In this document: positions 6,917 to 15,128 of the stretch, one piece after another
Layout: each line of letters begins with the position of its first letter
Numbering within the stretch: the stretch's first letter is position 1
NCBI GenBank assembly: GCA_934631995.1
Contig: CAKTYF010000022.1
Location: 1-22,586 of the forward strand
DNA: 22,586 nt
Source: an uncultured Eggerthellaceae bacterium
Lineage (GTDB): Bacteria > Actinomycetota > Coriobacteriia > Coriobacteriales > Eggerthellaceae
Reading direction: 5' to 3'
The notes under the pieces: model-generated
Told to the model about the DNA's origin: nothing
Seen by the model: only the letters and a program-made list of their open reading frames with translations
The model's database searches: none
Program-made: the position numbers and the translations under genes

Positions 6917-8299
6917 GTGACCAGCGAAGAAATCCAAGCCCTGGTGGCGCAGCAGCGCGCGTTCTTCAACAGCGGCGCAACGATTCCCGTAGAATTTCGC
7001 TTGGAGCAACTGCGCAAACTCTACGCCGCCGTAAAGGCGTATGAAGACGACATCCATGCGGCGCTCACCGCTGACCTGGGAAAAAGCGCTTACGAAGGCT
7101 TCATGTGCGAAAGCGGACTGGCGCTCACGGAAATCTCTTATATGATCAAGCACGCGCGCAAGCTGGCACGCTGCAAAACGGTTTACACACCGCTCGCGCA
7201 GTTCGCGTCCCATAGCTTCACGCAGGCGGTTCCTTATGGCAACACGCTTATCATGAGTCCTTGGAACTACCCGTTCCTTTTGACGATCGATCCCTTAGTC
7301 GATGCCATTGCCGCAGGTAACACCGCTATTTTGAAACCGAGTGCTTATTCACCGGCAACAAGCAAGGTTATTGAAACCATTGTAAAGGAATGCTTCCTGC
7401 CCGAATACGTGACCGTTGTCACGGGCGGGCGCGCAGAAAACACGGCGCTGCTTGACCAGAAGTTCGATTTTATCTTCTTCACGGGCAGCCAAGCCGTTGG
7501 AAAAGAAGTGCTGCGCCACGCGGCAGAGCACCTGACGCCCGCCGTACTTGAGCTGGGCGGAAAAAGCCCCTGCATTGTGGATGCCAGCGCCAACATCAAA
7601 CTGGCAGCGAAGCGCATCGTGTTCGGAAAGTTCCTCAACTGCGGCCAGACGTGCGTGGCGCCCGACTACATTCTGGTCGAACACTCAGTACACGACCAGC
7701 TGATCGCGGAGCTGTCCACCCAGATAAAGCGCCAGTTCGGCGAAAAGCCGCTGACCAACGCCAATTACGGCAAGATTATCAACCAGAAGCATTTCGCGCG
7801 CTTGTGCGGCCTTATGGACCCGCACAAAGTGATCTTTGGCGGGCGCACTAATGCCGAAACGTGCCAGATAGAGCCTACCTTGATGGATGCCGTTGCCGAA
7901 AGCGACGCCATTATGGGCGAGGAAATCTTCGGACCCATTCTGCCCATCCTTACGTTCGACTCGTTTGACCAGGTGGTGGCCAATCTCAAAGGTAAGGAAA
8001 AGCCGCTAGCGCTCTACCTGTTCTCAAGCGATGCAACGCACAAGGACCGCGTTACGCGCGAGCTGCAATACGGCGGCGGATGCATCAACGACGTAGTCAT
8101 CCACCTGGCAACCAGCGAGATGGGCTTTGGCGGTGTGGGAGAATCCGGCATGGGGGCGTATCACGGCAAACGCGGATTTGAAGCGTTTTCCCACGTCAAG
8201 TCGATAGTCGATAAGAAGACATGGCTTGATTTGCCCATGCGCTACCAGCCGTATACCAGCAAGCTGTACGAAAAAACGCTCAAGATGTTCCTGCGATAG
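6917..8299 (+). CDS. NAD(P)-dependent aldehyde dehydrogenase, class 3-like
   Basis: 460-aa enzyme oxidising aldehydes to acids. Seen are SPWNYPFLLTIDP (cofactor and active-site loop), GNTAILKPS, FFTGSQAVGKEV, the catalytic Glu212 in LELGGKSP, the nucleophile Cys246 in NCGQTCVAPDY, and EEIFGPILP. The short N-terminus, the Cys and Glu positions and the MRYQPY motif near the C-terminus place it with the class 3 (ALDH3, fatty or aromatic aldehyde) group. I chose GTG at 6917: GGAG at 6907-6910, inside the end of the alcohol dehydrogenase gene, is 6 nt away. A TTG at 6905 gives four more residues. Together with the dehydrogenase upstream it could take an alcohol to its acid in two steps, or detoxify aldehydes, under MarR control (inference). 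Confidence 0.94.
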   Translation: MTSEEIQALVAQQRAFFNSGATIPVEFRLEQLRKLYAAVKAYEDDIHAALTADLGKSAYEGFMCESGLALTEISYMIKHARKLARCKTVYTPLAQFASHSFTQAVPYGNTLIMSPWNYPFLLTIDPLVDAIAAGNTAILKPSAYSPATSKVIETIVKECFLPEYVTVVTGGRAENTALLDQKFDFIFFTGSQAVGKEVLRHAAEHLTPAVLELGGKSPCIVDASANIKLAAKRIVFGKFLNCGQTCVAPDYILVEHSVHDQLIAELSTQIKRQFGEKPLTNANYGKIINQKHFARLCGLMDPHKVIFGGRTNAETCQIEPTLMDAVAESDAIMGEEIFGPILPILTFDSFDQVVANLKGKEKPLALYLFSSDATHKDRVTRELQYGGGCINDVVIHLATSEMGFGGVGESGMGAYHGKRGFEAFSHVKSIVDKKTWLDLPMRYQPYTSKLYEKTLKMFLR

Positions 8300-8341
8300 A
8301 GCACGCTTCACAACAGACTGATGCGAGCATCTCGGGGGGTA

Positions 8342-10588
8342 TCAGGCGGCATCGATTCGATACAACCTCATGTCCCCTTCGGAAAGAACAGGCGTAAATC
8401 CGGGTGTTGCGTCATCGATATCGCTAATACCCTGCCACAGCAACGGATCGAAATTGTAAACGATGTCTTTATCCCGCTTCAAAAGCAAGACATAGCGACA
8501 TCCCGTGCTTTGAACGGCTTCCAACACATCGCCGCGGGTGCTTATTTCGTTCAAATCCGTGCGAATCAGTGAGCTTTCAAGCGTTTCGTGCGCACCTTCG
8601 TAGCCATAGCGCTCCAAATAGTACGCCTTAAGCCCGGTCAGGCCGTACGCGATAAGCGACCCATCGTACGGAAGATTGATAACGGCCTGGTCGGGGCCAA
8701 TCGTTGCTGCCGCTTTTTGGATAAAAGCAACTTCTTCGCGATCAAGAATGGGGGTTTCGTAATTCATCTTGGCATAACGCGCCATACCCTGCAGCGACGA
8801 AGCGTGAGCCAAAGTTTCATCTGGTTCCTGCACGTCCTCGCTTTGTTCAAGGTGCTCCTGGTTTACAGGGGGAACGTACGGCGCGAAGAAGACCATACCC
8901 ACAAACGCCAACGCGAAGACAACCGCAAAGACAGCACGCATCCGGCGAACAACTTCTCCGTTTGCAGGTAGACAATCCCGTTCGCGGCATCGATCGCGGC
9001 CATCCACGCAATCGCCCACTTGGCCGACACGAGCAACTTGACCAGCACTTTCGCGTCGTGCGGCGGCGCGGCGCGCATCTGCACGCGCTCCCCAAATGCG
9101 CGCCACCAGTGCTGCCACCAGCTCGTAGAGCGCCGACAACCCACACGCCACCAGCGGCATTGACGCCAATCCCACAATAGAGCCAATGCGCTTGGGCTCG
9201 GAGTACCAAAAGCCGGTAAGAATCTGCCTCAAGGGGCCTTCCTCGAAAGATGCGGAAGCAACGTAGACAAGCACGGCAAGCGCAAACGAAACAATAATCC
9301 AGCAATTGCGGCGCGATGCCAAAACCGCTACCACGCCCACCAGGGCAAACACGAAAAGAATCGGCTGACCTGCTTTATTCATGAATGAGAACTCGGCGAC
9401 AGCCGTCCACGCTTCTTCGGGCAGCTGACGCGCCTTGGTGGCCTCATCCATCACGTACTTGAACGAATCGGCATTGGCAAGCAGCACCCAGGCAACCACG
9501 ATGATTGCACCCACCACAATGCCGCCCATAACGCCCGCAACCACACCGTACTTCCTGCCTATTGCCCACGCAACCATCCATATCACGAACGGGGCCAGCA
9601 GCAACGCCGCCGTAAAGATGCTGTTGGGGTGAATTGCCGCGCACGCAACGCAAGCGAAAAGGAATCCCGCAAGCAAAATGGATGCTCCAAATCCTTCACC
9701 AGGGACTTCTCCAGACACCATGCGCGCTGCAAGCCCCTTCGCCAAGCGAATAAAACACGCCGCCAGAACCGGAGTCAAGCAAAACGCAGCAAGATTCGGA
9801 AAAAGCGGCCATTCCAGCAACATATACCAGGGAAATGCCGCGCAAACGCATGAGCACAGCGCGCCGGCAACCAGCGTGCTTTTCTTCCTAAACAGCGCGG
9901 TCATCAGCAAATACATACCCAGCGGGAAAACAACGCTGGTAAACGCGAAATTTGCCACATTGACCGCCACGGGCAACGCGCAGCCAGAAAGCTCCATGAG
10001 CAGTGCCAGCAAAATGTGCCAGCCTAAAGGATAATACCCATCCAGAGGATATGTGCCCCCCGGCATAGGGTTCAAAGCACCAGGAAGCGCCAGATAACAC
10101 GATGTGTCCAGCGGCGACCAGTAGCCGCTTTCCGCCAAGGCACGGATTGCGTTGTAGTGGTACAAGTTATCATACGTTGAAATGAAGGAATCGGCGCCGT
10201 CGAGCGGTTTCAAAAAGAGCATCGTACCAGCGATAATGCCACACGCAAGGTAAAATGCCGCCATGCGTGCGTCGGCGCAGCTGCAGCCAGGAATCACAGA
10301 TTCACGCGGCTTTCCAGACGCCTCCAAACGGTCTTTCTCCTTCGCCAGCTTAACGGCCGAACCAGCAAGGAGCAACGCCAAGGGAATCGCGAACACCGAA
10401 ACGACCGAGCTTGGAACCCCCAGCAAGCCATACAAAATGCCAAGCACGCTGTAGAGCGACACCGAGAAAACAGGGGAAAGAAGCAGCGCCTCCAGGAGGG
10501 ACGCCTTCAGCAGACGAAAAAAACAAAATCCCGGAATTACTAGGATGAGCAGGAACAGCCCGAGCGAAATCACAAATTGAAGCCACAT
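8342..10588 (-). CDS. Large polytopic membrane protein, DUF6541-like (putative GT-C glycosyltransferase)
   Basis: 748-aa integral membrane protein with about 14-15 hydrophobic segments over the first ~570 residues and a ~150-residue C-terminal soluble domain. The overall shape and a conserved polar loop after the fourth helix (STYDNLYHYNAIRALAESGYW cut in two, about residue 140-165) resemble the DUF6541 family of actinobacteria, thought to be GT-C-fold glycosyltransferases that use polyprenyl-linked sugars. A basic, Arg-rich insert (about residues 505-555) precedes the last helix. The start ATG at 10588 has no close Shine-Dalgarno (GAGGAG is 14 nt away). It is divergent from another GT-C-like gene and convergent with the aldehyde dehydrogenase gene. 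No donor or acceptor can be named. Confidence 0.8.
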   Translation of the reverse strand: MWLQFVISLGLFLLILVIPGFCFFRLLKASLLEALLLSPVFSVSLYSVLGILYGLLGVPSSVVSVFAIPLALLLAGSAVKLAKEKDRLEASGKPRESVIPGCSCADARMAAFYLACGIIAGTMLFLKPLDGADSFISTYDNLYHYNAIRALAESGYWSPLDTSCYLALPGALNPMPGGTYPLDGYYPLGWHILLALLMELSGCALPVAVNVANFAFTSVVFPLGMYLLMTALFRKKSTLVAGALCSCVCAAFPWYMLLEWPLFPNLAAFCLTPVLAACFIRLAKGLAARMVSGEVPGEGFGASILLAGFLFACVACAAIHPNSIFTAALLLAPFVIWMVAWAIGRKYGVVAGVMGGIVVGAIIVVAWVLLANADSFKYVMDEATKARQLPEEAWTAVAEFSFMNKAGQPILFVFALVGVVAVLASRRNCWIIVSFALAVLVYVASASFEEGPLRQILTGFWYSEPKRIGSIVGLASMPLVACGLSALYELVAALVARIWGARADARRAAARRESAGQVARVGQVGDCVDGRDRCRERDCLPANGEVVRRMRAVFAVVFALAFVGMVFFAPYVPPVNQEHLEQSEDVQEPDETLAHASSLQGMARYAKMNYETPILDREEVAFIQKAAATIGPDQAVINLPYDGSLIAYGLTGLKAYYLERYGYEGAHETLESSLIRTDLNEISTRGDVLEAVQSTGCRYVLLLKRDKDIVYNFDPLLWQGISDIDDATPGFTPVLSEGDMRLYRIDAA

Positions 10589-10696
10589 GCCAGGCGACAG
10601 CTCCTCTTCACGGAATGCGTATCAACTATTATCATACGAAGAACATACGTATTCATGTTAGCACATAATTGCACCCTGCCAGTAAAAGGAACGGCT

Positions 10697-12406
10697 TTGA
10701 ACATTTTCCACAAACAAACAGAGCAGCACCGTCCTGCGCATCGCAAAGATAACCCCAGCTCACAGGGTGCTGTTCTGCTTGTCGTGCTTGCTGTTTTATA
10801 CGGGATTGCCGCAACGCTGCCTGCCTACACACAGTATCAACTGACGTTTCCCGTTTGGTTCCTTGCGTTCGTTGGCACATCGGGCATCGCCTTTGCGGGA
10901 TTTGCCCTTGCGAATGCCGCGCTGGACAAGCTTGCGGGCTCAATCCGCGATGAACGGCATGATGAAGGCACGCCGGAGTGCGTTCGCGCGCTTTCCGTAC
11001 GCAACGTGTTCCTGATCTGCTTCGCATTTATTGAAGTAGCGTTTCTGTTCGCTTTGCTCTCGAATTATCCAGGCTTGTGCTCCCCCGACTCAAACGCAAT
11101 ACTTTCCCAGGTCAACGGCCAGGAGTATTACAGCGACACGAACCGCTACGAGGGTCTGACAAACGCGCATCCCATTTTCTATACGTTTCTTATTTGGTTG
11201 TTTTTCAAGGCAACGGCATTCATTGGAAGCCAAAGCATCTCTCTGTTCGTGTTCATGTTCCTGCAGGTGACCTATGTGGCGGCCGCGCTGGCATGGTGCC
11301 TTGCCTGGCTTGCAAAAACGGGAGCGCGCAAAGCGTATCTAATCGGCGCAACCGCGTTCATTGTTTTAAGCCCGGTTATCGCAAGCCACGTGATCATCCT
11401 TTGGAAAGACATTCCTTTTGCGGCAACGTTGCTGCTGCTTGTCATCCACTTGGGCGAATATCTCAAAGATGAGAAGCCTACTAGAAAACAAGTGATTGAA
11501 CTGGGCGTTTTACTTTTGCTGATAAGCCTGTTCCGCAATAACGGCTATTATTTAGCGCTGTTCACGCTTGTGTTCCTTATGATATTTCGCCCCCTTTTCC
11601 GCAAGCCGGCAGTCCTTGTTGCCATAGCGCTTGTGGTGTTCATGACCGTGCTGCAAGGACCCATTTTCGGTGCGTTTTCCATTAGTAAGGGCCATTTTGC
11701 GGAATCCGTGGGCATCCCCCTGCAGCAGCTTGCCGCTACCGTAAGCGTCAATGGCGCCATAAGCGCATCTGACCAGGAGGTTTTGGAGCGCATCCTTCCC
11801 CTGAAGGAATGGTCGGAAAGCTACGACCCCTCCACATCAAACCCCATCAAGCAAAACGAGCTGTTCAACGATGACTACCTGGACACCCATAAAGGGGAAT
11901 TTCTTGCCGTGTGGGCGCACGTGTTACCGCACAATCTGACAACGTATATTCGCGCGTGGGTCATGGAAACGAACGGCTATTGGCAGCCAGGGTACAACAC
12001 GCTTATCGGCAGCTTGACATGCACGGCAAACGACGTGCCCGCGACCGACTTTTTCGGCATGGGATACAAACCGCAGTTCATCGCAAACGCACTGCGCGAG
12101 CAGTTCCCCGCGCTTTTGGGCATGGGATCACTTATTTGGTTTTCGATTACAACCATGGTTTTCAGTGTTATTGCCGGTCGGAAAGGCGGAAATCGGGCGG
12201 AGAAGCGTTCGGTGGCAGCAATTATCACGCCTTATATGCCGCTTATTGGTCTGTTCGGGACCATGCTTATTGCCGCGCCCATCGTAAGCGATTATCGCTA
12301 CATATTCGCGTTATACCTGGTCATACCGTTCTTGCCGCAACTCTATGCGCTCAGCAGGGCAGATGCCGCAGACGCAGGCAAAGGCGACACACCGCAGAGC
12401 CGTTAG
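10697..12406 (+). CDS. Polytopic membrane protein, DUF6020-like (putative GT-C glycosyltransferase)
   Basis: About 569-aa integral membrane protein with ~11 hydrophobic segments. Conserved-looking features are an acidic loop after the third helix (CSPDSNAILSQ, then NAHPIFYTFLIW), WKDIPFA in a later loop, FRNNGYYLALFTLVF, and SDYRYIFALYLVIPF near the C-terminus. I recognise this pattern as the DUF6020 family with moderate confidence; it resembles GT-C glycosyltransferases. Start choice: TTG at 10697 has AAAAGGA 6 nt upstream, whereas the ATG at 10655 (14 residues longer) has no clear ribosome binding site; both are possible. It diverges from the DUF6541-like gene and its stop codon overlaps the stop of the convergent DUF2304 gene by 4 nt. 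Likely role: adding sugars to a cell-surface glycan. Confidence 0.78.
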   Translation: MNIFHKQTEQHRPAHRKDNPSSQGAVLLVVLAVLYGIAATLPAYTQYQLTFPVWFLAFVGTSGIAFAGFALANAALDKLAGSIRDERHDEGTPECVRALSVRNVFLICFAFIEVAFLFALLSNYPGLCSPDSNAILSQVNGQEYYSDTNRYEGLTNAHPIFYTFLIWLFFKATAFIGSQSISLFVFMFLQVTYVAAALAWCLAWLAKTGARKAYLIGATAFIVLSPVIASHVIILWKDIPFAATLLLLVIHLGEYLKDEKPTRKQVIELGVLLLLISLFRNNGYYLALFTLVFLMIFRPLFRKPAVLVAIALVVFMTVLQGPIFGAFSISKGHFAESVGIPLQQLAATVSVNGAISASDQEVLERILPLKEWSESYDPSTSNPIKQNELFNDDYLDTHKGEFLAVWAHVLPHNLTTYIRAWVMETNGYWQPGYNTLIGSLTCTANDVPATDFFGMGYKPQFIANALREQFPALLGMGSLIWFSITTMVFSVIAGRKGGNRAEKRSVAAIITPYMPLIGLFGTMLIAAPIVSDYRYIFALYLVIPFLPQLYALSRADAADAGKGDTPQSR

Positions 12407-12897
12407 CGGGGCAATTCGGCGGTGTCTTCGCCGGTCGATGATCCCTCGACCGCTTCCCCGGTCACTTCTTCGGTTGCTTCTTCGGTCTCTTCGTCAACTG
12501 CTTCTCCAACCGCTTCCGCATCTTCCGGCGTAACGCCCTGGAGCCGCTGCTTCCTCTCCAGCATTTCAACGCGCTGCGTAAGCAAGGACACGTCCTGAAC
12601 AAGACCGCGAATCATGTCGGCCTGAGAAGACGCAACCATTGAGATGGAAAGCACCGCCACAATCAGGAAGAAAATGCACACGAAAAAGATGAGGTTCACC
12701 GGCAACTCGAACCCCAACAGGCCTGAAAGCGCGAACACCCACGATGGGATAAGCGCCGCGGCAATACCCGCGATGCCTAAAACAAGCCACAACAGCGAAT
12801 GGCTCACCGACAAGTGCTGGCGACGAATAAAGCGCAGAACAATAATAAGGAAGCAAACGCTTGCAATGAACAGGATGATTCTTTGAGTCGAAGGCAT
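12403..12897 (-). CDS. DUF2304 membrane protein
   Basis: 164-aa protein with three transmembrane helices (about residues 5-22, 32-55 and 65-90), then a heptad-like coiled-coil (about 95-120, VQDVSLLTQRVEMLERKQRL) and a Glu/Thr-rich acidic tail. DUF2304 proteins are typically encoded next to DPM1-like GT2 glycosyltransferases, as here, and probably act as their membrane partner. The start is ATG at 12897 with AAGGAG 7 nt upstream, located in the end of the glycosyltransferase gene whose stop is 1 nt away, so the two are one translational unit. A longer frame upstream would overlap the glycosyltransferase and is rejected. Confidence 0.88.
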   Translation of the reverse strand: MPSTQRIILFIASVCFLIIVLRFIRRQHLSVSHSLLWLVLGIAGIAAALIPSWVFALSGLLGFELPVNLIFFVCIFFLIVAVLSISMVASSQADMIRGLVQDVSLLTQRVEMLERKQRLQGVTPEDAEAVGEAVDEETEEATEEVTGEAVEGSSTGEDTAELPR

Positions 12898-12898
12898 G

Positions 12899-13663
12899 TT
12901 AGCGCTCCTTGCTTCCGTAAGGGCGAACGATGATGGCCAGGCCGACTTTAAGCATATAATACAGAGCGGACTTGGCGCCAATGGAAGAGGTTCCGCCCTG
13001 GCGCTCGTGCATGACCACGCCGACTTCCTGCACGCGCTTGCCCAAAGAAATCATACAAGAAAGCGACTCCGGCTCTGGATAATCATGCGGATAATACTGG
13101 ACGAACTCGCGCAGCACATCCTGGTTCACCGCGCGAAAACCCGAGGTCACATCATAGATACGTTGCCCCGTGATTAGCTTGATAAGCGCAGAGAGAATGG
13201 TGATGCCCGCGCGGCGTGCCACGGTGCTTTTGAATGTGTTGCCTTCACCCACAAAACGCGAACCAACCGTCATATCCGCTTTACCGTCAAGGATGGGCTG
13301 AATCAAGCGATCGATGCATGACTCGTCGTGCTGACCATCGCCATCGAACTGGACCGCAATCTGATATCCGTTACTCAGAGCATACTTGTATCCCGTTTGA
13401 ACTGCGCCACCAATGCCCAGGTTTTGACATAAATCGATGTGGTTCGCGTAGATTTCATCAAGAATGCGCGGCGTAGCATCACGCGATCCATCGTTGATAA
13501 CAACATAGTCATACGGCAGCCTCTCCAGCTTGCGAACGACTTTTTCGATGTTCGCTTCCTCGTTGTAAGCAGGGACAACGATAAGAACGTCCGCGCCTTG
13601 CGCACACGCATTCAAGCCGTCTATTCCCTGTTGCGAAGAAAACCCTTGCGGTATTGAACCCAT
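12899..13663 (-). CDS. GT2 family glycosyltransferase (dolichyl/polyprenyl-phosphate type)
   Basis: 254-aa GT-A fold enzyme that transfers a sugar from a nucleotide donor, in this subfamily usually to polyprenyl phosphate. Motifs visible: VVPAYNEEANI (about residue 31), INDGSRDATP (about 56), the metal-binding DGDGQHDES (about 108), GSRFVGEGN (about 137) and TSGFRAVNQD (about 176). It lacks C-terminal membrane helices, which the downstream DUF2304 protein would supply. The start ATG at 13663 is the first possible one after an in-frame stop but lacks a clear Shine-Dalgarno. Its product sugar-lipid could feed the two GT-C-like membrane proteins nearby (inference). Confidence 0.92.
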   Translation of the reverse strand: MGSIPQGFSSQQGIDGLNACAQGADVLIVVPAYNEEANIEKVVRKLERLPYDYVVINDGSRDATPRILDEIYANHIDLCQNLGIGGAVQTGYKYALSNGYQIAVQFDGDGQHDESCIDRLIQPILDGKADMTVGSRFVGEGNTFKSTVARRAGITILSALIKLITGQRIYDVTSGFRAVNQDVLREFVQYYPHDYPEPESLSCMISLGKRVQEVGVVMHERQGGTSSIGAKSALYYMLKVGLAIIVRPYGSKER

Positions 13664-13830
13664 AAGAGAGAACCGTTTCCTATTCCTGTACCATACCTGA
13701 GCGCCTTACGAAACCCGGATGCTTTGACCAACTACATGTTCCATGCCTGTCCAAGCGTCCCGAACGCCCAAACATCCGCACCTTTAAAAATCCCAAAAGC
13801 CGCAGAGAATTGTCCTTTACCTAACCGTTC

Positions 13831-13860
13831 AGTATACCTCACCAGGCAAAAATACAGCAA
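13831..13860 (-). promoter_or_regulatory. Candidate promoter of the GT2-DUF2304 operon
   Basis: On the minus strand TATACT (13836-13831) is a good -10 (5/6); TTGCTG (13860-13855) lies 18 bp upstream as a weak -35. Transcripts would carry a ~160 nt leader before the glycosyltransferase ATG. The rest of the 353-nt gap (13664-14016) shows only the palindrome TAACGTTA (13871-13878) and a short open frame treated among the findings. Confidence 0.35.
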
Positions 13861-14016
13861 CGCAGTAGGATAACGTTACTACCAAAAGCCCATTTGTCTC
13901 AAGGGAAAGCGCAGGACAACACAGCATCTGTCGCACTCGCAATGCCAGCTGCAACCGCGTACCCCAGGAAGCGCGTGAAAATCAGAACTCGTCGCACAAT
14001 CGCTGTAGCGCACGAG

Positions 14017-14979
14017 CTACCGGAAGAACCGGCACTTGACAAAGATAATCCCTGCAGAAACGCAGAGCACCAACGATATGAGCATAGCCCACACCCACGA
14101 ATCAATAAACGGCAGGTTGTCCACGTTCATGCCGTAAAAACTAAACACGATTGTTGGAACAGCCAGTACGAGCGTGATAATGGTCAAGCGCTTCATGGCG
14201 TCGTTCATGCTGTTGTTGATGATGTTGCTGAACGTATCCATAGTTTCGTTGAGCAGTTTCGAGCTAATTTCGCACATCTCGGAAGCTTGGCGAAATTCAA
14301 TGCGCACGTCATCAAGCAGGTCTTTATCCTCTTCGAACATCTTGATGTATTTTCCCGCGCCGATCTTCGCCAGCGTGGCTTCCATGGCACGCAGAGAAAT
14401 GGAGAAGTAGATCAACGACTTCTCCAAACCCAGCATGCGGATCATCTCAAGATTGCGCATGCTCGCGCGCAATTTCTGCTCGTTTTTCTTGAATTGGCGG
14501 TCGATAATGCGCAAGTTTGTCTGGTAACTTTGAGAAACGTGAAGCATCATAAGAAGCAGCATTTGCGTGCGCTGCTGCGTTTTAAGCTCACGCGAGCGAC
14601 CCGCCTGAAAGTAGGTCACCGTCGCGTTTTCCTGAAGTGCCACCGTCACGATGACCTGGTGTTCCGGTAAAAAAAGCGCCGAGAGCGGATGCGTGTCATA
14701 CTGCGTTGTATCGGCGGCAACCTTGTCGTCTTTGTCCTCTACGCAAGGGCAGTCCAAAATAACCAGCGTATGGCGCGAATCTTCGTCGTAGTCAACGTGG
14801 GAGCGTTCCTCATCGTCGAACATGGCGGTAATGAATTCCGGCTCAATGTTCAGCGCGCCCTCAAGCCAGCCGCGATCTTCGGCGGTGGGCGCAACAACGC
14901 TCACCCAGCAACCCGGCTGAATTTCTTCAAGCTGCGTAAGCGCGTTCGTTGTTTCATCTGTGCGGTAAATAGTAATCAT
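14017..14979 (-). CDS. corA: CorA-type magnesium/divalent cation channel
   Basis: 320-aa CorA-family (MIT superfamily) protein. The N-terminal cytoplasmic alpha/beta domain (to about residue 150) and the long helices of the funnel precede two C-terminal transmembrane helices. The signature YGMN that ends helix TM1 is present (about residue 285), followed by the acidic loop NVDNLPFID and TM2, then a short basic C-terminus (KCRFFR). I chose ATG at 14979; a longer frame (to 15027) adds 16 residues without homology-like features. A TATAAT sequence ends 6 nt before this ATG, suggesting a leaderless transcript. It is a monocistronic minus-strand gene between the LRR gene and the glycosyltransferase operon. 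Substrate is most likely Mg2+, but Co/Ni/Zn transport is known in the superfamily. Confidence 0.92.
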   Translation of the reverse strand: MITIYRTDETTNALTQLEEIQPGCWVSVVAPTAEDRGWLEGALNIEPEFITAMFDDEERSHVDYDEDSRHTLVILDCPCVEDKDDKVAADTTQYDTHPLSALFLPEHQVIVTVALQENATVTYFQAGRSRELKTQQRTQMLLLMMLHVSQSYQTNLRIIDRQFKKNEQKLRASMRNLEMIRMLGLEKSLIYFSISLRAMEATLAKIGAGKYIKMFEEDKDLLDDVRIEFRQASEMCEISSKLLNETMDTFSNIINNSMNDAMKRLTIITLVLAVPTIVFSFYGMNVDNLPFIDSWVWAMLISLVLCVSAGIIFVKCRFFR

Positions 14980-14985
14980 AAGCGC

Positions 14986-14991
14986 ATTATA
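14986..14991 (-). promoter_or_regulatory. Perfect TATAAT -10 box immediately upstream of corA
   Basis: TATAAT on the minus strand is separated by only GCGCTT from the corA ATG (14979), so the expected start point is the A of the start codon: a leaderless mRNA. No Shine-Dalgarno is visible. The -35 is weak (ATTGCA or TTGCAG at 15-16 bp). Confidence 0.4.
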
Positions 14992-15128
14992 TGCCTGAAC
15001 GGCGCCCTGCAATGCCGCAATGCGCAAAGGTTACCAAGTCCTGACGAATGATTTGCAAGAGGTTTGCGAAGCGAAGGGGCAACAGATGAATGCAAGCGCG
15101 CGTTGGAGCCTGCCCTCTTTCGAGCCGC

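Noticed and set aside
8300..8341. GATGC-GA-GCATC as terminator between aldehyde dehydrogenase and DUF6541 genes
   Set aside because: Loop is only 2 nt and there is no T-run on either side, so it is not a credible intrinsic terminator.
13894..14670. 258-codon plus-strand open frame
   Set aside because: Antisense to corA including its YGMN region; no own ribosome binding site or recognisable domain.
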